DNA of 64,000 nt from Thermohalobacter berrensis (GCF_003609645.1 NZ_MCIB01000001.1:434001-498000), one strand, 5' to 3'; counted from the first letter of the stretch, positions 1 through 8,949 are shown. Notes: generated from the sequence alone by a model not told the origin. Translations and numbers: made by a program.

Positions 1-1200
1 AGCATAATGTATACTTGTTTGAAAATCCATTTTTTCTTTCAATGGCAAGTATTTGAAGCTAAAATTCATATTTTCTCCCATATCTTGTACAAAACAAGTA
101 TCCTCAGGTACAATATCAACTATTTTTTCCATAAAAATCCTTAATGATAATCCTGTATGATTCTTTGTATAGGGCTTGTTTATATCAGGTTTATAAAATA
201 CATTATTCTTAGGATGAATATTTTTATTTATCTTTTTAATTGCAGCCTCTAAATCATAATATACAGGTATATCAGTTTTAAAAACTTTATTAAATTCATT
301 TTTATCCCAATCTATATGAATAACAGTTTTATTTTCAACTAGTGTTTTTTTGTATGCTCTTGTGGACATTTGTCCTAAAGATGACCCTAATACTAACAAA
401 CAGTCAAAATCTGTATTGTCTATATATTCTGCAGCTCCATCAGTGGTGCACCAACCATAGTTACCTAAGTTATATTCAAATTTACTTGATATTAATCCTT
501 TCGCATTTGGAGTTGTTATAGTTGGCCATTTTAGTGTACTACTTAATTTTTTTATTTCCTCTGTTAAGCCTCTAGCACCTCTGCCAACCATAATTACCCC
601 AGTATTCTTATTATTTATTGTATTTGTAGCTTTCTTTAAACTTTTATCGTCAAATTTAGGTTTTAATTTATCTCTATCTATCCTATCTGGTATTATTCCT
701 TTAAACTTGGTTAATTGGACATCTGTTGGAATAGAAAGATGAACCGGTCCATGTGGCGGCGTTAAAGCTATTTTTAATGCTTTTTCAAATTCTTCCATGA
801 CATTGTCAGGTTCAAATACAGTTTTACTATATTTTGTTATTGGCGTAGTAATATCTGTAGTTATCATTTCTTGTAATGCATTTTTGTTCATGCTCTCTCT
901 TTTTACATAACTACTTACTATAAGTACTGGTAACTTATTTCTATATGCATCTGCTATACCATTAATAGCATTATTTACTCCCACACACCCACCTATTAAA
1001 CAAACACCTAAATCTCTTTTTAGATCTGCATATCTACCAGCAGAATAGGTGGCTGCAGCTTCATTTTTTACAACTATATAATCAATGTCTATATCATTTA
1101 AAGCATCGTTAAAACCTGAAAGCTGTCCAGTTGGAATACCGAATGCATGTCTTACTCCATTTTTATATAAGTATAGAAGAATAGCATCTGCTATTCTCAT
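1..1200 (-). CDS. Acetolactate synthase-like TPP enzyme, 3' part cut by window edge
   Basis: A thiamine pyrophosphate-dependent enzyme of the acetolactate synthase-like superfamily. Four hundred codons are visible and the frame runs off the left edge, so the C-terminal TPP-binding domain is not seen. Residues 1-165 look like the pyrimidine-binding domain; the cofactor-activating glutamate is E47 in KNEAAATYSAGRY. A central Rossmann-like domain begins near residue 200 (VIMVGRGARG). The ATG at 1200 follows AAAGGAGG by nine bases. It lies 22 bases downstream of the GAF-like gene on the same strand, so the two are probably cotranscribed. The family includes acetolactate synthases, decarboxylases and sulfopyruvate-type enzymes; the visible part does not settle the substrate, and no small regulatory subunit is next to it. 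Family assignment is firm, function is open. Confidence 0.85.
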   Translation of the reverse strand, partial: MRIADAILLYLYKNGVRHAFGIPTGQLSGFNDALNDIDIDYIVVKNEAAATYSAGRYADLKRDLGVCLIGGCVGVNNAINGIADAYRNKLPVLIVSSYVKRESMNKNALQEMITTDITTPITKYSKTVFEPDNVMEEFEKALKIALTPPHGPVHLSIPTDVQLTKFKGIIPDRIDRDKLKPKFDDKSLKKATNTINNKNTGVIMVGRGARGLTEEIKKLSSTLKWPTITTPNAKGLISSKFEYNLGNYGWCTTDGAAEYIDNTDFDCLLVLGSSLGQMSTRAYKKTLVENKTVIHIDWDKNEFNKVFKTDIPVYYDLEAAIKKINKNIHPKNNVFYKPDINKPYTKNHTGLSLRIFMEKIVDIVPEDTCFVQDMGENMNFSFKYLPLKEKMDFQTSIHYA

Positions 1201-1222
1201 AGTTTAGTGCCTCCTTTACTTC

Positions 1223-1657
1223 CTATATTTCTAGTTCATTGCTATATTTGCTTATAATTTCTTTCAATTTCTCAATTTGTTCATCAGTCATCTTGTAAGG
1301 CTTTTTAATGTATGCTATATCTACAATCGAAACTACTTTATCATCCTTAATTACGGGAAAGAAATATATACTTGCTATACCAAGGACTTTCCATTCTATA
1401 GGAACTTCCTCTAGATTGCTTGTATCTTTAATAACACTTACCTTTTTCTCTTCTAATGTCCTTTTTATAAATTTATCATTTTCAACCTTTGACTCATATT
1501 CTTCATGGAAGTCAAACCATTCATCTGCAGATAAAAATTCTGTATTCTTTTTAATAACTGGGATTATATAACCATCTTGTATTTTTAAAAGAGCAATTTC
1601 ATCTATTTCAATTACTTGACTAATTTCATCACATAATTTATTAAATATCTCTAACAT
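1223..1657 (-). CDS. GAF-domain-like small sensory protein
   Basis: A soluble 144-residue protein with the layout of a single GAF domain: an N-terminal helix (EIFNKLCDEISQVI), beta strands (EIALLKIQDGYIIPVI), a central helical insert, then strands around residues 92-115 (GIASIYFFPVIKDDKVVSIVDIAYIKK) and a closing helix. GAF domains bind small ligands or act as dimerisation sensors. No DNA-binding or catalytic domain is attached, so it may act with a partner. It has a good Shine-Dalgarno (AAGGAGAGAT) and ends 22 bases before the TPP-enzyme gene, suggesting that it belongs to that enzyme's operon. The GAF call rests on pattern and length, not on an invariant motif. Confidence 0.6.
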   Translation of the reverse strand: MLEIFNKLCDEISQVIEIDEIALLKIQDGYIIPVIKKNTEFLSADEWFDFHEEYESKVENDKFIKRTLEEKKVSVIKDTSNLEEVPIEWKVLGIASIYFFPVIKDDKVVSIVDIAYIKKPYKMTDEQIEKLKEIISKYSNELEI

Positions 1658-1707
1658 ATCTATCTCTCCTTTTTAAAATACTAAATATAGATTTAACAAT
1701 TAAAATA

Positions 1708-1753
1708 CCCTCTAAAGTAGAGTACTATTTTCCTACTTAACTACTTTAGAGGG
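1708..1753 (-). terminator. Hairpin terminator after the 1786-2175 gene
   Basis: Perfect 13-bp inverted repeat (CCCTCTAAAGTAG at 1708-1720 against 1741-1753) with a 20-base loop. On the minus strand it is followed by TATTTTAATT. It lies between the 1786 gene and the GAF-like gene, so it probably ends the former. Confidence 0.65.
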
Positions 1754-1785
1754 CTAAGTGGTAACCAAAATTTAAAATATCTATA

Positions 1786-2175
1786 TTAAAAGCCTTGTTC
1801 TTTTAACCAAGCATCTGCTTCCTTTTCATCTGTAAATGCTGTAGGAGCAAGTTTATCTTCTCTTGCTATTCTATTCATTTGCATTTTTACAACTGCACTT
1901 GATACTATAATTGCACCTGGCACCATACCATTTTTCTTACACCATTCTAGGTGTTTTTTACCTGTTTCAGTTATACTTGAAGTTTTATATTCTCTAAGAT
2001 CAGTACATTTAGTCCATTTTTGACCTTTTAATGCTGGAGCAATTTTATTTTTAAATTCCTCATGATAACGTTCCATATCTTCATCCTTGAAAAGTCCTAT
2101 AAGTTTTTCATATACAATATTCCTATTAGTATTAACTTTAACTTCATACTTTCCTTGTGTATCTTTAATTATCAT
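1786..2175 (-). CDS. SpoIIAA-like (STAS-related) family protein
   Basis: A soluble protein of 129 residues. The start chosen is the ATG at 2175, because AAAGGAGG lies nine bases upstream; a longer frame to 2217 exists but its first 14 codons include that Shine-Dalgarno. The C-terminal PTAFTDEKEADAWLKEQGF resembles the closing helix of the SpoIIAA-like/STAS family (a segment ending in AxAWL), and the middle IIVSSAVVKMQM fits a STAS strand-helix unit. Function in this family is unknown. It appears monocistronic: its own promoter lies at 2222-2250 and a hairpin follows. It is not the sporulation anti-anti-sigma factor, which is encoded at 38157. Moderate confidence in the family, high in the gene. 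Confidence 0.7.
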   Translation of the reverse strand: MIIKDTQGKYEVKVNTNRNIVYEKLIGLFKDEDMERYHEEFKNKIAPALKGQKWTKCTDLREYKTSSITETGKKHLEWCKKNGMVPGAIIVSSAVVKMQMNRIAREDKLAPTAFTDEKEADAWLKEQGF

Positions 2176-2221
2176 ACTAAATAATTCCTCCTTTGTTAAA
2201 ATAAATATTTCTGACAAAGAA

Positions 2222-2250
2222 AGTATAATAATTTATTTTTATCTTTACAA
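2222..2250 (-). promoter_or_regulatory. Sigma-A-type promoter for the 1786-2175 gene
   Basis: Minus-strand TTGTAA (2245-2250), a 17-base spacer and TATACT (2222-2227), about 47 bases upstream of the ATG at 2175. The spacing is ideal. The rest of 2251-2407 is AT-rich and shows no gene. Confidence 0.6.
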
Positions 2251-2407
2251 GTTATAATTTAACTCATATTACTTTATTTGGTTATTAGATCGTGTCTTTT
2301 CACCATCTCAATGTAAATAATTTTACCAAGGCAAACATTTTCTCATATTTCTCAAAAAATATTTTTTAAATTTTTTTAATATCATTCATTTTATAAATAA
2401 AAAATAA

Positions 2408-2451
2408 AACACCTTATTGTGTTATGTAATACTTTAACACAATAAGGTGTT
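2408..2451 (-). terminator. Intrinsic terminator after yebC
   Basis: A 17-bp perfect stem (AACACCTTATTGTGTTA at 2408-2424 against 2435-2451) with a 10-base loop. It is followed on the minus strand by a T-rich run, 26 bases past the yebC stop. Confidence 0.85.
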
Positions 2452-2476
2452 ATAACTCTCATTTTAATATTATTTT

Positions 2477-3220
2477 TTAAGCATCCAAATCCTCTGGCAT
2501 ATCCCAGTTGTGATATACGTTTTGTACATCATCGTTATCCTCAAGGGCATCTATAAGTTTTGACATGTTTTTAATATCACCTTCATCTGACAATTCTTGG
2601 GTATTCTGAGGTATATATGTCAGTTCGGCTGTTGAGAATGTATATCCTGCTTCTTTTAAGTTATCTCTTACTTCTGAAAAGTCCTCTGGTGTTGTTATTA
2701 TTTCATAATATTCATCCTCAGTATTAAAATCCTCAGCTCCAGCTTCAATTGCCTCCATCATTAGTTCTTCTTCATCAATTTCATCTTTTTTATCAATTAA
2801 AAGAATACCTTTCCTATCAAACATCCAGCTAACACAACCATTTGCTCCTAAGTTACCACCAAATTTACTGAAATAGTGTCTTACATCTGCTGCTGTACGA
2901 TTTTTATTATCAGTTAGGCCTTCAACTAATACAGCTATTCCTCCTGGACCATACCCTTCATATGTTATCTCTTCGTAATTTACTCCCTCTAATTCACCAG
3001 AGCCTTTTTTTATTGCTCTTTCTATGTTATCATTAGGCATATTTTGTGCCTTTGCCTTTTCAATGGCATTTTTTAAAGCTGTATTATATTCTGGGTCAGC
3101 TCCACCTTCCCTTGCAGCTACAGTTATAGCTCTAGCCAATTTTGTAAATATCTTAGCTCTTTTAGCATCTTGTCTTCCTTTTCTATGTTTAATATTGGCC
3201 CATTTTGAATGCCCAGCCAT
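2477..3220 (-). CDS. yebC: YebC/PmpR family protein
   Basis: A cytoplasmic protein of the YebC/PmpR/TACO1 family, 247 residues, the usual length. It opens with the signature [21 protein letters not shown] and carries [15 protein letters not shown] and [14 protein letters not shown], all typical. Members have been described both as DNA-binding transcription regulators and, for TACO1-like members, as helpers of translation through difficult stretches; which role applies here cannot be told from sequence. The gene stands alone, with a promoter at 3254-3282 and a strong terminator behind it. In many bacteria yebC sits by ruvC; that is not the case here. Confidence 0.95.
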   Translation of the reverse strand: MAGHSKWANIKHRKGRQDAKRAKIFTKLARAITVAAREGGADPEYNTALKNAIEKAKAQNMPNDNIERAIKKGSGELEGVNYEEITYEGYGPGGIAVLVEGLTDNKNRTAADVRHYFSKFGGNLGANGCVSWMFDRKGILLIDKKDEIDEEELMMEAIEAGAEDFNTEDEYYEIITTPEDFSEVRDNLKEAGYTFSTAELTYIPQNTQELSDEGDIKNMSKLIDALEDNDDVQNVYHNWDMPEDLDA

Positions 3221-3253
3221 ATCTAGTCCTCCTTCTTTTGAAATGTCTTAAAT

Positions 3254-3282
3254 ATTTTAACATAAAGTAATAAATTCTTCAA
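3254..3282 (-). promoter_or_regulatory. Sigma-A-type promoter for yebC
   Basis: Minus-strand TTGAAG (3277-3282), 17-base spacer, TAAAAT (3254-3259), 34 bases upstream of the yebC start, which has AAGGAGG as its ribosome site. Confidence 0.6.
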
Positions 3283-3332
3283 TTATACATGTCCTGTATT
3301 TAGATGAATTCTATTTGACTATTTAAATAAAA

Positions 3333-3358
3333 AAAGTAAGGGGAAATACCCTTACTTT
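3333..3358 (-). terminator. Intrinsic terminator after the sigI-rsgI-SLH genes
   Basis: A 10-bp perfect stem (AAAGTAAGGG at 3333-3342 against 3349-3358) with a six-base loop and a run of T on the minus strand, 47 bases past the SLH protein stop. Confidence 0.8.
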
Positions 3359-3404
3359 AAAAAGGATTTTATTATGGTGAGGTCAATGTATTCAAAAATT
3401 GATT

Positions 3405-5021
3405 TTAGTCTTCAATTTCAATCTTTACAATAGTATTATTGACTATTTCAAATTCGCCGTATTGACCAGTTTCTAAATCTTCTATTTCAGCATCCTCTTC
3501 ATCTTCAACCTCTATATCAGCATTATCATCTACATAATAAGTAAATTCCTCGTCATCTACTTCTATTACAAGTTTTACTTCATCTGAAGTTTCAAGTATA
3601 TCTTCTATTTTACCTTCTACATCAAATTCCCTATTTTCGGCATATATAGTTTCTACTATATCATCAGATAATTTTGCTTCTACTTCCATACCTTTCTCTA
3701 GATCTTCTAAATCTCTTTCTCTATCTTCAACTTCAACATCAGCATTCTTAGATAGTTTATACCTTTCTTCATCTATAGTAATATGATATACACCTCTAAG
3801 GTCTAGATCATTTATTATCCCTTCTACTTCTTTAATTTCATTCCTTTCTAACTCTTCATGTACAAATATCTCTCTAGCTCTATTATCTCTATCTACTGTA
3901 ATTGTTACTATATCACCTGCTTCAATATCATGAACCCTACCTTCTCCATTTTCAAATTCAACTTCAACATCATCTATGATTTTAAATACTGCTACCATTT
4001 CTTTTATCTCTATAGCAATTCCATCTAAATCATCATCAGAAAGTTTTATAACTTTTCCAGTATATTCTCTTATTATTTTGTCTTCATCATAATCTTCATC
4101 AATAATTTCTATATATATAGCCTCACTATTTTCTAATTCTATTCTAACCTTTGATCCTTTTTCGATATCATCATAGTCTATTTCTCTATTATCCTTGTAT
4201 ACTATTACATCATCATCGACTTCATATTTCTTTAGATTATCATCTATTTCTAATATAACCTCATCATCTCTTACTCTATATACTGTACCAATTATTGTAC
4301 TTTCATCAATTTCATTATCAACTTTACTATCTAATCTTGAAAATAGAACTGCCATTTCTGCTCTTGTTAATGTACCCATAGGATTAAATCTATCTTTGTC
4401 ATCACCTTCCATAATCTCTAGTTCATTTACTAAGTATACATAACCAACTGATCCCTGAGGTACTAATGCAGCATCAACAAAGGGTAAATCTTCATCCATA
4501 TGATCTTCTGCATCTTCTTCATATCCAAGGGCTCTGATTACATATTTGGCTACTTCATGTCTTTTAGCAGACTCATAAGGATTAAAATACATTAAATCTA
4601 CATCATCTAAAATCCCTTTTTCATAAGCAACAGTTATGTAACCTTTTGCCCAATCCTGGATTTTATCACCTTTATATTTTTCAGGAAGTTCATCTATTCT
4701 TTTACTTTCATCTTCCCATCCCATAACTCTAAGTGCCATAATAATAGTTTCAAGCTTGTTTACTGGTTTGTGAGGTGCAAAAACACCTTCACCATATCCC
4801 CTAATTAAACCCTTTAATTTCATTCTTATAATATCTTTTACAGCCCAAGGATACTTTTCAATATCCTTAAATATTTTTTTAGCTATTCCTGGAGGTAGAC
4901 CACCTTTTTTAGCTAATCCAGGAGGCATCCAACCTTTCCATTCAGGATCTGCATATGCAGTTGAAAAACTTAACGAAACAAGTACAGTAAACACTAAGAC
5001 ACTTGCTATAATCCTTCTCAC
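3405..5021 (-). CDS. Secreted S-layer-homology protein with acidic beta repeats
   Basis: A 538-residue exported surface protein. Residues 1-24 are a Sec signal peptide ending STAYA. Residues 55-230 hold three SLH repeats (for example NKLETIIMALRVMGW and LTRAEMAVLFSRL), which anchor proteins to pyruvylated secondary wall polymers. From about residue 240 to the end come four diverged beta-rich units of some 65-75 residues, each with a GxV start and a DIEKGSKV / DIEAGDIV / DLEKGMEV / DLETGQYG turn, similar to DUF5666-type folds. The second half is extremely rich in Asp and Glu. It follows rsgI by 42 bases on the same strand, so it is probably the last gene of the sigI operon. The ligand is unknown. 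Confidence 0.85.
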   Translation of the reverse strand: MRRIIASVLVFTVLVSLSFSTAYADPEWKGWMPPGLAKKGGLPPGIAKKIFKDIEKYPWAVKDIIRMKLKGLIRGYGEGVFAPHKPVNKLETIIMALRVMGWEDESKRIDELPEKYKGDKIQDWAKGYITVAYEKGILDDVDLMYFNPYESAKRHEVAKYVIRALGYEEDAEDHMDEDLPFVDAALVPQGSVGYVYLVNELEIMEGDDKDRFNPMGTLTRAEMAVLFSRLDSKVDNEIDESTIIGTVYRVRDDEVILEIDDNLKKYEVDDDVIVYKDNREIDYDDIEKGSKVRIELENSEAIYIEIIDEDYDEDKIIREYTGKVIKLSDDDLDGIAIEIKEMVAVFKIIDDVEVEFENGEGRVHDIEAGDIVTITVDRDNRAREIFVHEELERNEIKEVEGIINDLDLRGVYHITIDEERYKLSKNADVEVEDRERDLEDLEKGMEVEAKLSDDIVETIYAENREFDVEGKIEDILETSDEVKLVIEVDDEEFTYYVDDNADIEVEDEEDAEIEDLETGQYGEFEIVNNTIVKIEIED

Positions 5022-5063
5022 TTTTATACCCCTCCTATTAGTTTTTGTTATATACTTTCGGAG

Positions 5064-6212
5064 TTATCTTTTCTGTTTTGAGGTATTTTTTGAATTATTT
5101 TTCTTTTTTGTATTTTCTTTGTCAGAGTTTTTAAATTTATTCCCTAAATTATCTTTATCCATTTTATCATTTACTTTTTCTTTATTTGGTTTTTCAATTT
5201 TTCCATTTCCTCTGTTTTTATTTTCTCTAACATCATTTTTATCTGTTGGTTTCCTATCTTTATCCTTTTGTTTTTCTTTATTAATTTTTTTATTTGTTTT
5301 TTCTTTTATATCTTCTTTAGTTTCTTTGTTAATAGCTTTCTTGTCTTTATTTAAAGGTTTATTTTTAATTTCATTATTTGTTTTGTTCTTATTGTTTGGT
5401 TTATTCTTTTTCTCATCTTTTATATTGTTTTCTCCATTTTTATTATTTTTCTTAGTTTTCTTATTAGGTTTACTTTTATCTTTTTTATTTTTATTTCCTT
5501 TATCCTTTTCTTTTTTATTTACTATTTTCATTAACTCTTTTACAGACTTTTTTGATAGGTCTTTAAGCTGAATATTCTTATTATTAGAAGCTGCTTTGTT
5601 TAATAAGACTAACTTTCCAGGAGAAATTTTATTTTCCTTTGCTAACCTGTGAGTCTCTTTATCAATTTCTAAAACTACAACTTCTGCTTTTATTTTTGAC
5701 TCTTTAATATGCTTATCAAGAGAACTATATAATCTATCATTTTCAATCTTTTTGCCTTTTTCAGTTATTGATATAAGTATGGCATTTTCATCTTCTTTAC
5801 TTAAATATTCTTTTTTAGCTGCTATATCAACTACTTTATTAACTACTTCACTTACTGATTTATTTTTATAGTCATGAATTTCATCTACAACAACCTGTCC
5901 ATCTTGATTTAAAGATTTAACTGATATTACATTTCCATAAAGATTATAAGCTATTTCTACACTAGGGTTTATATCAACATTAACATATCCATATGGATTA
6001 TAATAGCCATAAACAGCATAACTTCCTATAATTAAAAATAAGAACATCGCAGCTATAGCAACAAATCTTCTATAGTTAAAACTATTTTTATTAACATCTA
6101 TTTCCTCTCCAATATTTACTTTAGTTCTTGGTTTTTCCAATTTTAAAAACTCTCCATCTTTAGTCATAACTATTACTTTATCTTCCTTTAAATCCATTAC
6201 AATTCCTTTCAT
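5064..6212 (-). CDS. rsgI: RsgI-type membrane anti-sigma factor with basic tail
   Basis: A 382-residue single-pass anti-sigma-I factor. Residues 1-50 form the cytoplasmic RsgI N-terminal domain (MKGIVMDLKEDKVIVMTKDG), which binds SigI. One membrane helix follows (about 52-70, FVAIAAMFLFLIIGSYAVYG), then the family's extracytoplasmic SEAL-type domain with NPYGYVNVDINPSVEI; autoproteolysis at the Asn-Pro bond is known for RsgI relatives. From about residue 225 the protein is a low-complexity Lys/Asn-rich tail of some 155 residues with no recognisable carbohydrate-binding module. The ATG at 6212 was chosen because GGGAGGTGATGAT precedes it; the longer frame starts inside sigI. Start lies four bases after the sigI stop: translational coupling is likely. 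Confidence 0.9.
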   Translation of the reverse strand: MKGIVMDLKEDKVIVMTKDGEFLKLEKPRTKVNIGEEIDVNKNSFNYRRFVAIAAMFLFLIIGSYAVYGYYNPYGYVNVDINPSVEIAYNLYGNVISVKSLNQDGQVVVDEIHDYKNKSVSEVVNKVVDIAAKKEYLSKEDENAILISITEKGKKIENDRLYSSLDKHIKESKIKAEVVVLEIDKETHRLAKENKISPGKLVLLNKAASNNKNIQLKDLSKKSVKELMKIVNKKEKDKGNKNKKDKSKPNKKTKKNNKNGENNIKDEKKNKPNNKNKTNNEIKNKPLNKDKKAINKETKEDIKEKTNKKINKEKQKDKDRKPTDKNDVRENKNRGNGKIEKPNKEKVNDKMDKDNLGNKFKNSDKENTKKKNNSKNTSKQKR

Positions 6213-6216
6213 ATCA

Positions 6217-6930
6217 TCACCTCCCATCAATATAACTTTTAATATATTCGTATTCACCAATGAAAATTAACACCAAAGCTATTATATATATTCGACCTCG
6301 TTCTATCTTTTTTCGATGTACTTTTTTAAATTTTTGTATTTTCTTTATAGGTAATCTTTTAGTCCTTATTAAATCATCTAATAATTCTTTATTTCCAACT
6401 ATTATTTTAGATATTTCTTTATAAAGTTCTCTAAGTCTTTTACTTTTGGGAGACACTTTAACTAAATCATTAAAATCTATTCCCCACTTTTTTAGTTCTT
6501 TACCATACTCTATTATTTCAAATTTTCTAATTTCATTTTCTTCTTTTAGTCTATGTATTTCGATTGCCTTATTAGTTCCAATCTCATATATTTTATTATC
6601 ATTATCTTCTTCCGATGTATCTAAATATACTTCTCTTTCTTTATTTTTCTCTTTCCTGTAATAGTCAATTAATCTTAAATTTATAACTTGCTTGGCAAAA
6701 CTTAAAAACTTACCTTTATTACTATCAAATGAATCTATAGCTTCTTTAAAGGCTATCATTCCTATACTAATTTCATCATCTTGGCTACTTTTAACATACC
6801 TTCCAACCTTTTTTTGAACTGTACTGATAATGAAAGGCCTATACTCTTTAATAAGTTTATTTAATTCATCACTGTCTTTTTTAGCCCTTTCTACTCTTTC
6901 TTCCAGGTTCTCTTTTCTTTTAAAAAACAT
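6217..6930 (-). CDS. sigI: RNA polymerase sigma-I factor
   Basis: A 237-residue alternative sigma factor of the SigI family, the usual size. Region 2 is seen around residues 25-100 (IKEYRPFIISTVQKK, DEISIGMIAFKEAIDSFD, GKFLSFAKQVINLRLIDYYR) and the C-terminal SigI-specific domain around 130-215. In Bacillus SigI answers heat and wall stress; in cellulolytic clostridia it answers extracellular polysaccharide through RsgI sensors. It heads an operon sigI-rsgI-SLH protein, which suggests control of a cell-surface function. The start follows GGGGTGAAGAT. No convincing sigma-I-type autoregulatory promoter was identified upstream. Confidence 0.92.
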   Translation of the reverse strand: MFFKRKENLEERVERAKKDSDELNKLIKEYRPFIISTVQKKVGRYVKSSQDDEISIGMIAFKEAIDSFDSNKGKFLSFAKQVINLRLIDYYRKEKNKEREVYLDTSEEDNDNKIYEIGTNKAIEIHRLKEENEIRKFEIIEYGKELKKWGIDFNDLVKVSPKSKRLRELYKEISKIIVGNKELLDDLIRTKRLPIKKIQKFKKVHRKKIERGRIYIIALVLIFIGEYEYIKSYIDGR

Positions 6931-7053
6931 ATCTTCACCCCACTTTCCGCAGCCTAAACTATTTACATTGTATATTATGTAATATTATCAAAACACAGTA
7001 CTTTCTATAATATATTTTCGTAAACTTAAACTTATTTTTTGAGGTATTAAAAA

Positions 7054-7080
7054 ATCTCCTAAGTTTTTAACTTAGGAGAT
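7054..7080 (-). terminator. Intrinsic terminator after nadE
   Basis: A 12-bp perfect stem (ATCTCCTAAGTT at 7054-7065 against 7069-7080) with a three-base loop and TTTTTAAT on the minus strand, ten bases past the nadE stop. Confidence 0.85.
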
Positions 7081-7089
7081 AATACATTT

Positions 7090-7815
7090 CTATTTATCAT
7101 ATTCAAAAATTAAAGGCATTCTTCTTTTGTGTCCACTTAATTTATACATTCTATCAACTTTTTCTTTAACCTTTTTATCTGCCTTGCCTGTTTTAATATA
7201 ATTATCTAATTCCTTATAGCTAATTCCCATTTCTTCTTCATCAGTTTGATTTTCCCATAACCCAGCAGATGGCGGTTTATTTATTATAATTTCAGGTATA
7301 CCTAAATACTTAGCTAATTCCCTAACTTCTTGTTTAACAAAACTAGCTATTGGTAACAGATCAACACCACTGTCTCCATGTTTAGTAAAGTATCCTACAG
7401 TAAGTTCACTTTTATTGCCTGTTCCGGCAACTAGATATTTATGTTTTTGGGCGAAATAGTAAAGAGTAGTCATTCTAAGTCTTGGTTTAATATTAGCAGT
7501 AGCAAGATCATTGCTTCCATCATCATCTACTGCAATTAATAACTTATCAAAAACATCACTTAGGTTTACTTTTACTGTTTTTAAATCTAAGGCTTTAGCA
7601 ACTAATCTTGCGTGTTCTTCATCCTTTTTAATACTATGACATGGCATTATAACACCTAATGAATTATTTGGAAATGCTTTTTTAGATAAAGCAGCAACTA
7701 CTGCAGAATCAATACCTCCACTTAGTCCAAAAACTAAACCATTACAACCTGCATCTTCTGCTTTTTCTCTTAACCATTTAACAAGACTATTACATATCTC
7801 TTGCACATTTTCCAT
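7090..7815 (-). CDS. nadE: NAD synthetase
   Basis: Makes NAD from nicotinate adenine dinucleotide with ATP and an amide donor, the last step of NAD synthesis; cytoplasmic. The 241 residues match the short, ammonia-dependent form: there is no N-terminal glutaminase (nitrilase) domain. The PP-loop SGGIDSA is at residues 33-39, and the NaAD-binding stretch GTGNKSELTVGYFTKHGDSGVD is intact, as is the C-terminal KPPSAGLWENQTDEEEMG. Good ribosome site (GGAGG) seven bases before the ATG. Single gene with its own terminator. Confidence 0.95.
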   Translation of the reverse strand: MENVQEICNSLVKWLREKAEDAGCNGLVFGLSGGIDSAVVAALSKKAFPNNSLGVIMPCHSIKKDEEHARLVAKALDLKTVKVNLSDVFDKLLIAVDDDGSNDLATANIKPRLRMTTLYYFAQKHKYLVAGTGNKSELTVGYFTKHGDSGVDLLPIASFVKQEVRELAKYLGIPEIIINKPPSAGLWENQTDEEEMGISYKELDNYIKTGKADKKVKEKVDRMYKLSGHKRRMPLIFEYDK

Positions 7816-7881
7816 TTAAACTACCTCCATATTTATTTTGCATATTATTATACCATATAGGAGGTTTTTGAGTAAATATGT

Positions 7882-8799
7882 TTATCCAAACATGCCTGTA
7901 CTTAAATACCTTTCTCCATTATCTGGGGCTATTACGACTACTTTTTTACCTTTTCCTAATTCTTTCGCTTTTTTAAGGGCAGCATAAATAGCCGCTCCAG
8001 ATGAAATTCCCACTAATATACCTTCCTCTTTTGCCAATCTTTTAGCAGTGTTTATGGCATCCTTTGCTTTAACTTTTTCTATAGAATCAATTAATGATCT
8101 ATCCAATACATTAGGTATAAAACCTGCACCTATACCTTGAATTTTATGTGGTCCTGGATCTTCTCCTGATAATACAGCAGAATTATAAGGTTCAACTGCA
8201 ACTATTTTAACTTCTTCTAGTTCATTTTTTATAACTTGTGCAACACCAGTTAAAGTTCCACCTGTACCTACTCCAGCCACAAAGGCATCAAAGTCCCCAT
8301 CCATCTGTTTTAATATTTCTCTTGCAGTAGTTTTTCTATGCATTTCTGGATTATTTGGATTGTCAAACTGCTGTGGCATAAAATAGTTATCATTTTTCTC
8401 TAAAAGCTCATATGCTTTGTCAATTGCACCTTTCATTCCCTTTTCACCAGGTGTTAAAACAAGTTCTGCTCCATAAGCTTTTAATAAATTTCTTCTTTCT
8501 ATACTCATAGTGTCTGGCATTACTAAAATAACTTTATATCCTTTAGCTGCTCCAATCATTGCAAGTCCTATACCAGTGTTTCCACTTGTTGGTTCTATTA
8601 TTACTGAACCTTCTTTTAATTTCCCTTCCTTTTCTGCTTTTTCTATCATGTTAAGAGCAATTCTATCTTTCACACTGCTTCCTGGATTAAAAGATTCTAG
8701 CTTTACAAAAACTTCAGCACTATCTTCTTCAATTAAATTATTTAATTTAATAATAGGTGTTTCACCAACTAATTCTGAAATATTATTTACAACTTTCAT
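7882..8799 (-). CDS. cysK: Cysteine synthase (O-acetylserine sulfhydrylase)
   Basis: A PLP enzyme that makes cysteine from O-acetylserine and sulfide; 305 residues, the normal CysK length. The PLP lysine lies in [10 protein letters not shown] (about residue 43), the substrate loop is PTSGNTGIG, the phosphate-binding loop is GTGGTLTG, and the C-terminal VGISSGAA is present. The CysM-type signatures are absent, but CysK and CysM cannot be fully separated by eye. It has its own promoter and is divergent from a pair of TSUP-type transporter genes, so sulfur use may be the shared theme. No serine acetyltransferase gene lies nearby. Confidence 0.93.
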   Translation of the reverse strand: MKVVNNISELVGETPIIKLNNLIEEDSAEVFVKLESFNPGSSVKDRIALNMIEKAEKEGKLKEGSVIIEPTSGNTGIGLAMIGAAKGYKVILVMPDTMSIERRNLLKAYGAELVLTPGEKGMKGAIDKAYELLEKNDNYFMPQQFDNPNNPEMHRKTTAREILKQMDGDFDAFVAGVGTGGTLTGVAQVIKNELEEVKIVAVEPYNSAVLSGEDPGPHKIQGIGAGFIPNVLDRSLIDSIEKVKAKDAINTAKRLAKEEGILVGISSGAAIYAALKKAKELGKGKKVVVIAPDNGERYLSTGMFG

Positions 8800-8844
8800 A
8801 ATTTACCTCCTTAATTCCTAGTATTCCTATAGGTTTATAAGTAT

Positions 8845-8873
8845 ATTCTATAATTACATTCTTTTTATGTCAA
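8845..8873 (-). promoter_or_regulatory. Sigma-A promoter for cysK, with GGAAT repeats in the leader
   Basis: Minus-strand TTGACA (8868-8873), 17-base spacer, TAGAAT (8845-8850): a near-consensus promoter. The short leader carries two AGGAAT copies (about 8814-8830), reminiscent of the AGGAAT core in cysteine-regulator (CymR) sites of Bacillus. The promoter is well supported; the CymR link is inference. Confidence 0.7.
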
Positions 8874-8949
8874 GTGAATAGTTAGTATTTATTGAGGAAA
8901 AAGTAATTTTATAAATAGATTATTTTTAAATTAATTTTTAGGTGATTAT

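Noticed and set aside
5119-5571. A 150-codon hydrophobic plus-strand frame opposite rsgI
   Set aside because: It is the antisense of the Lys/Asn-rich tail, which reads as Phe/Leu/Ser; it has no ribosome site or independent support.
6931-7050. A sigma-I autoregulatory promoter upstream of sigI
   Set aside because: A CGAA and an ACCTC occur there, but spacing and flanks do not give a convincing sigma-I pattern.
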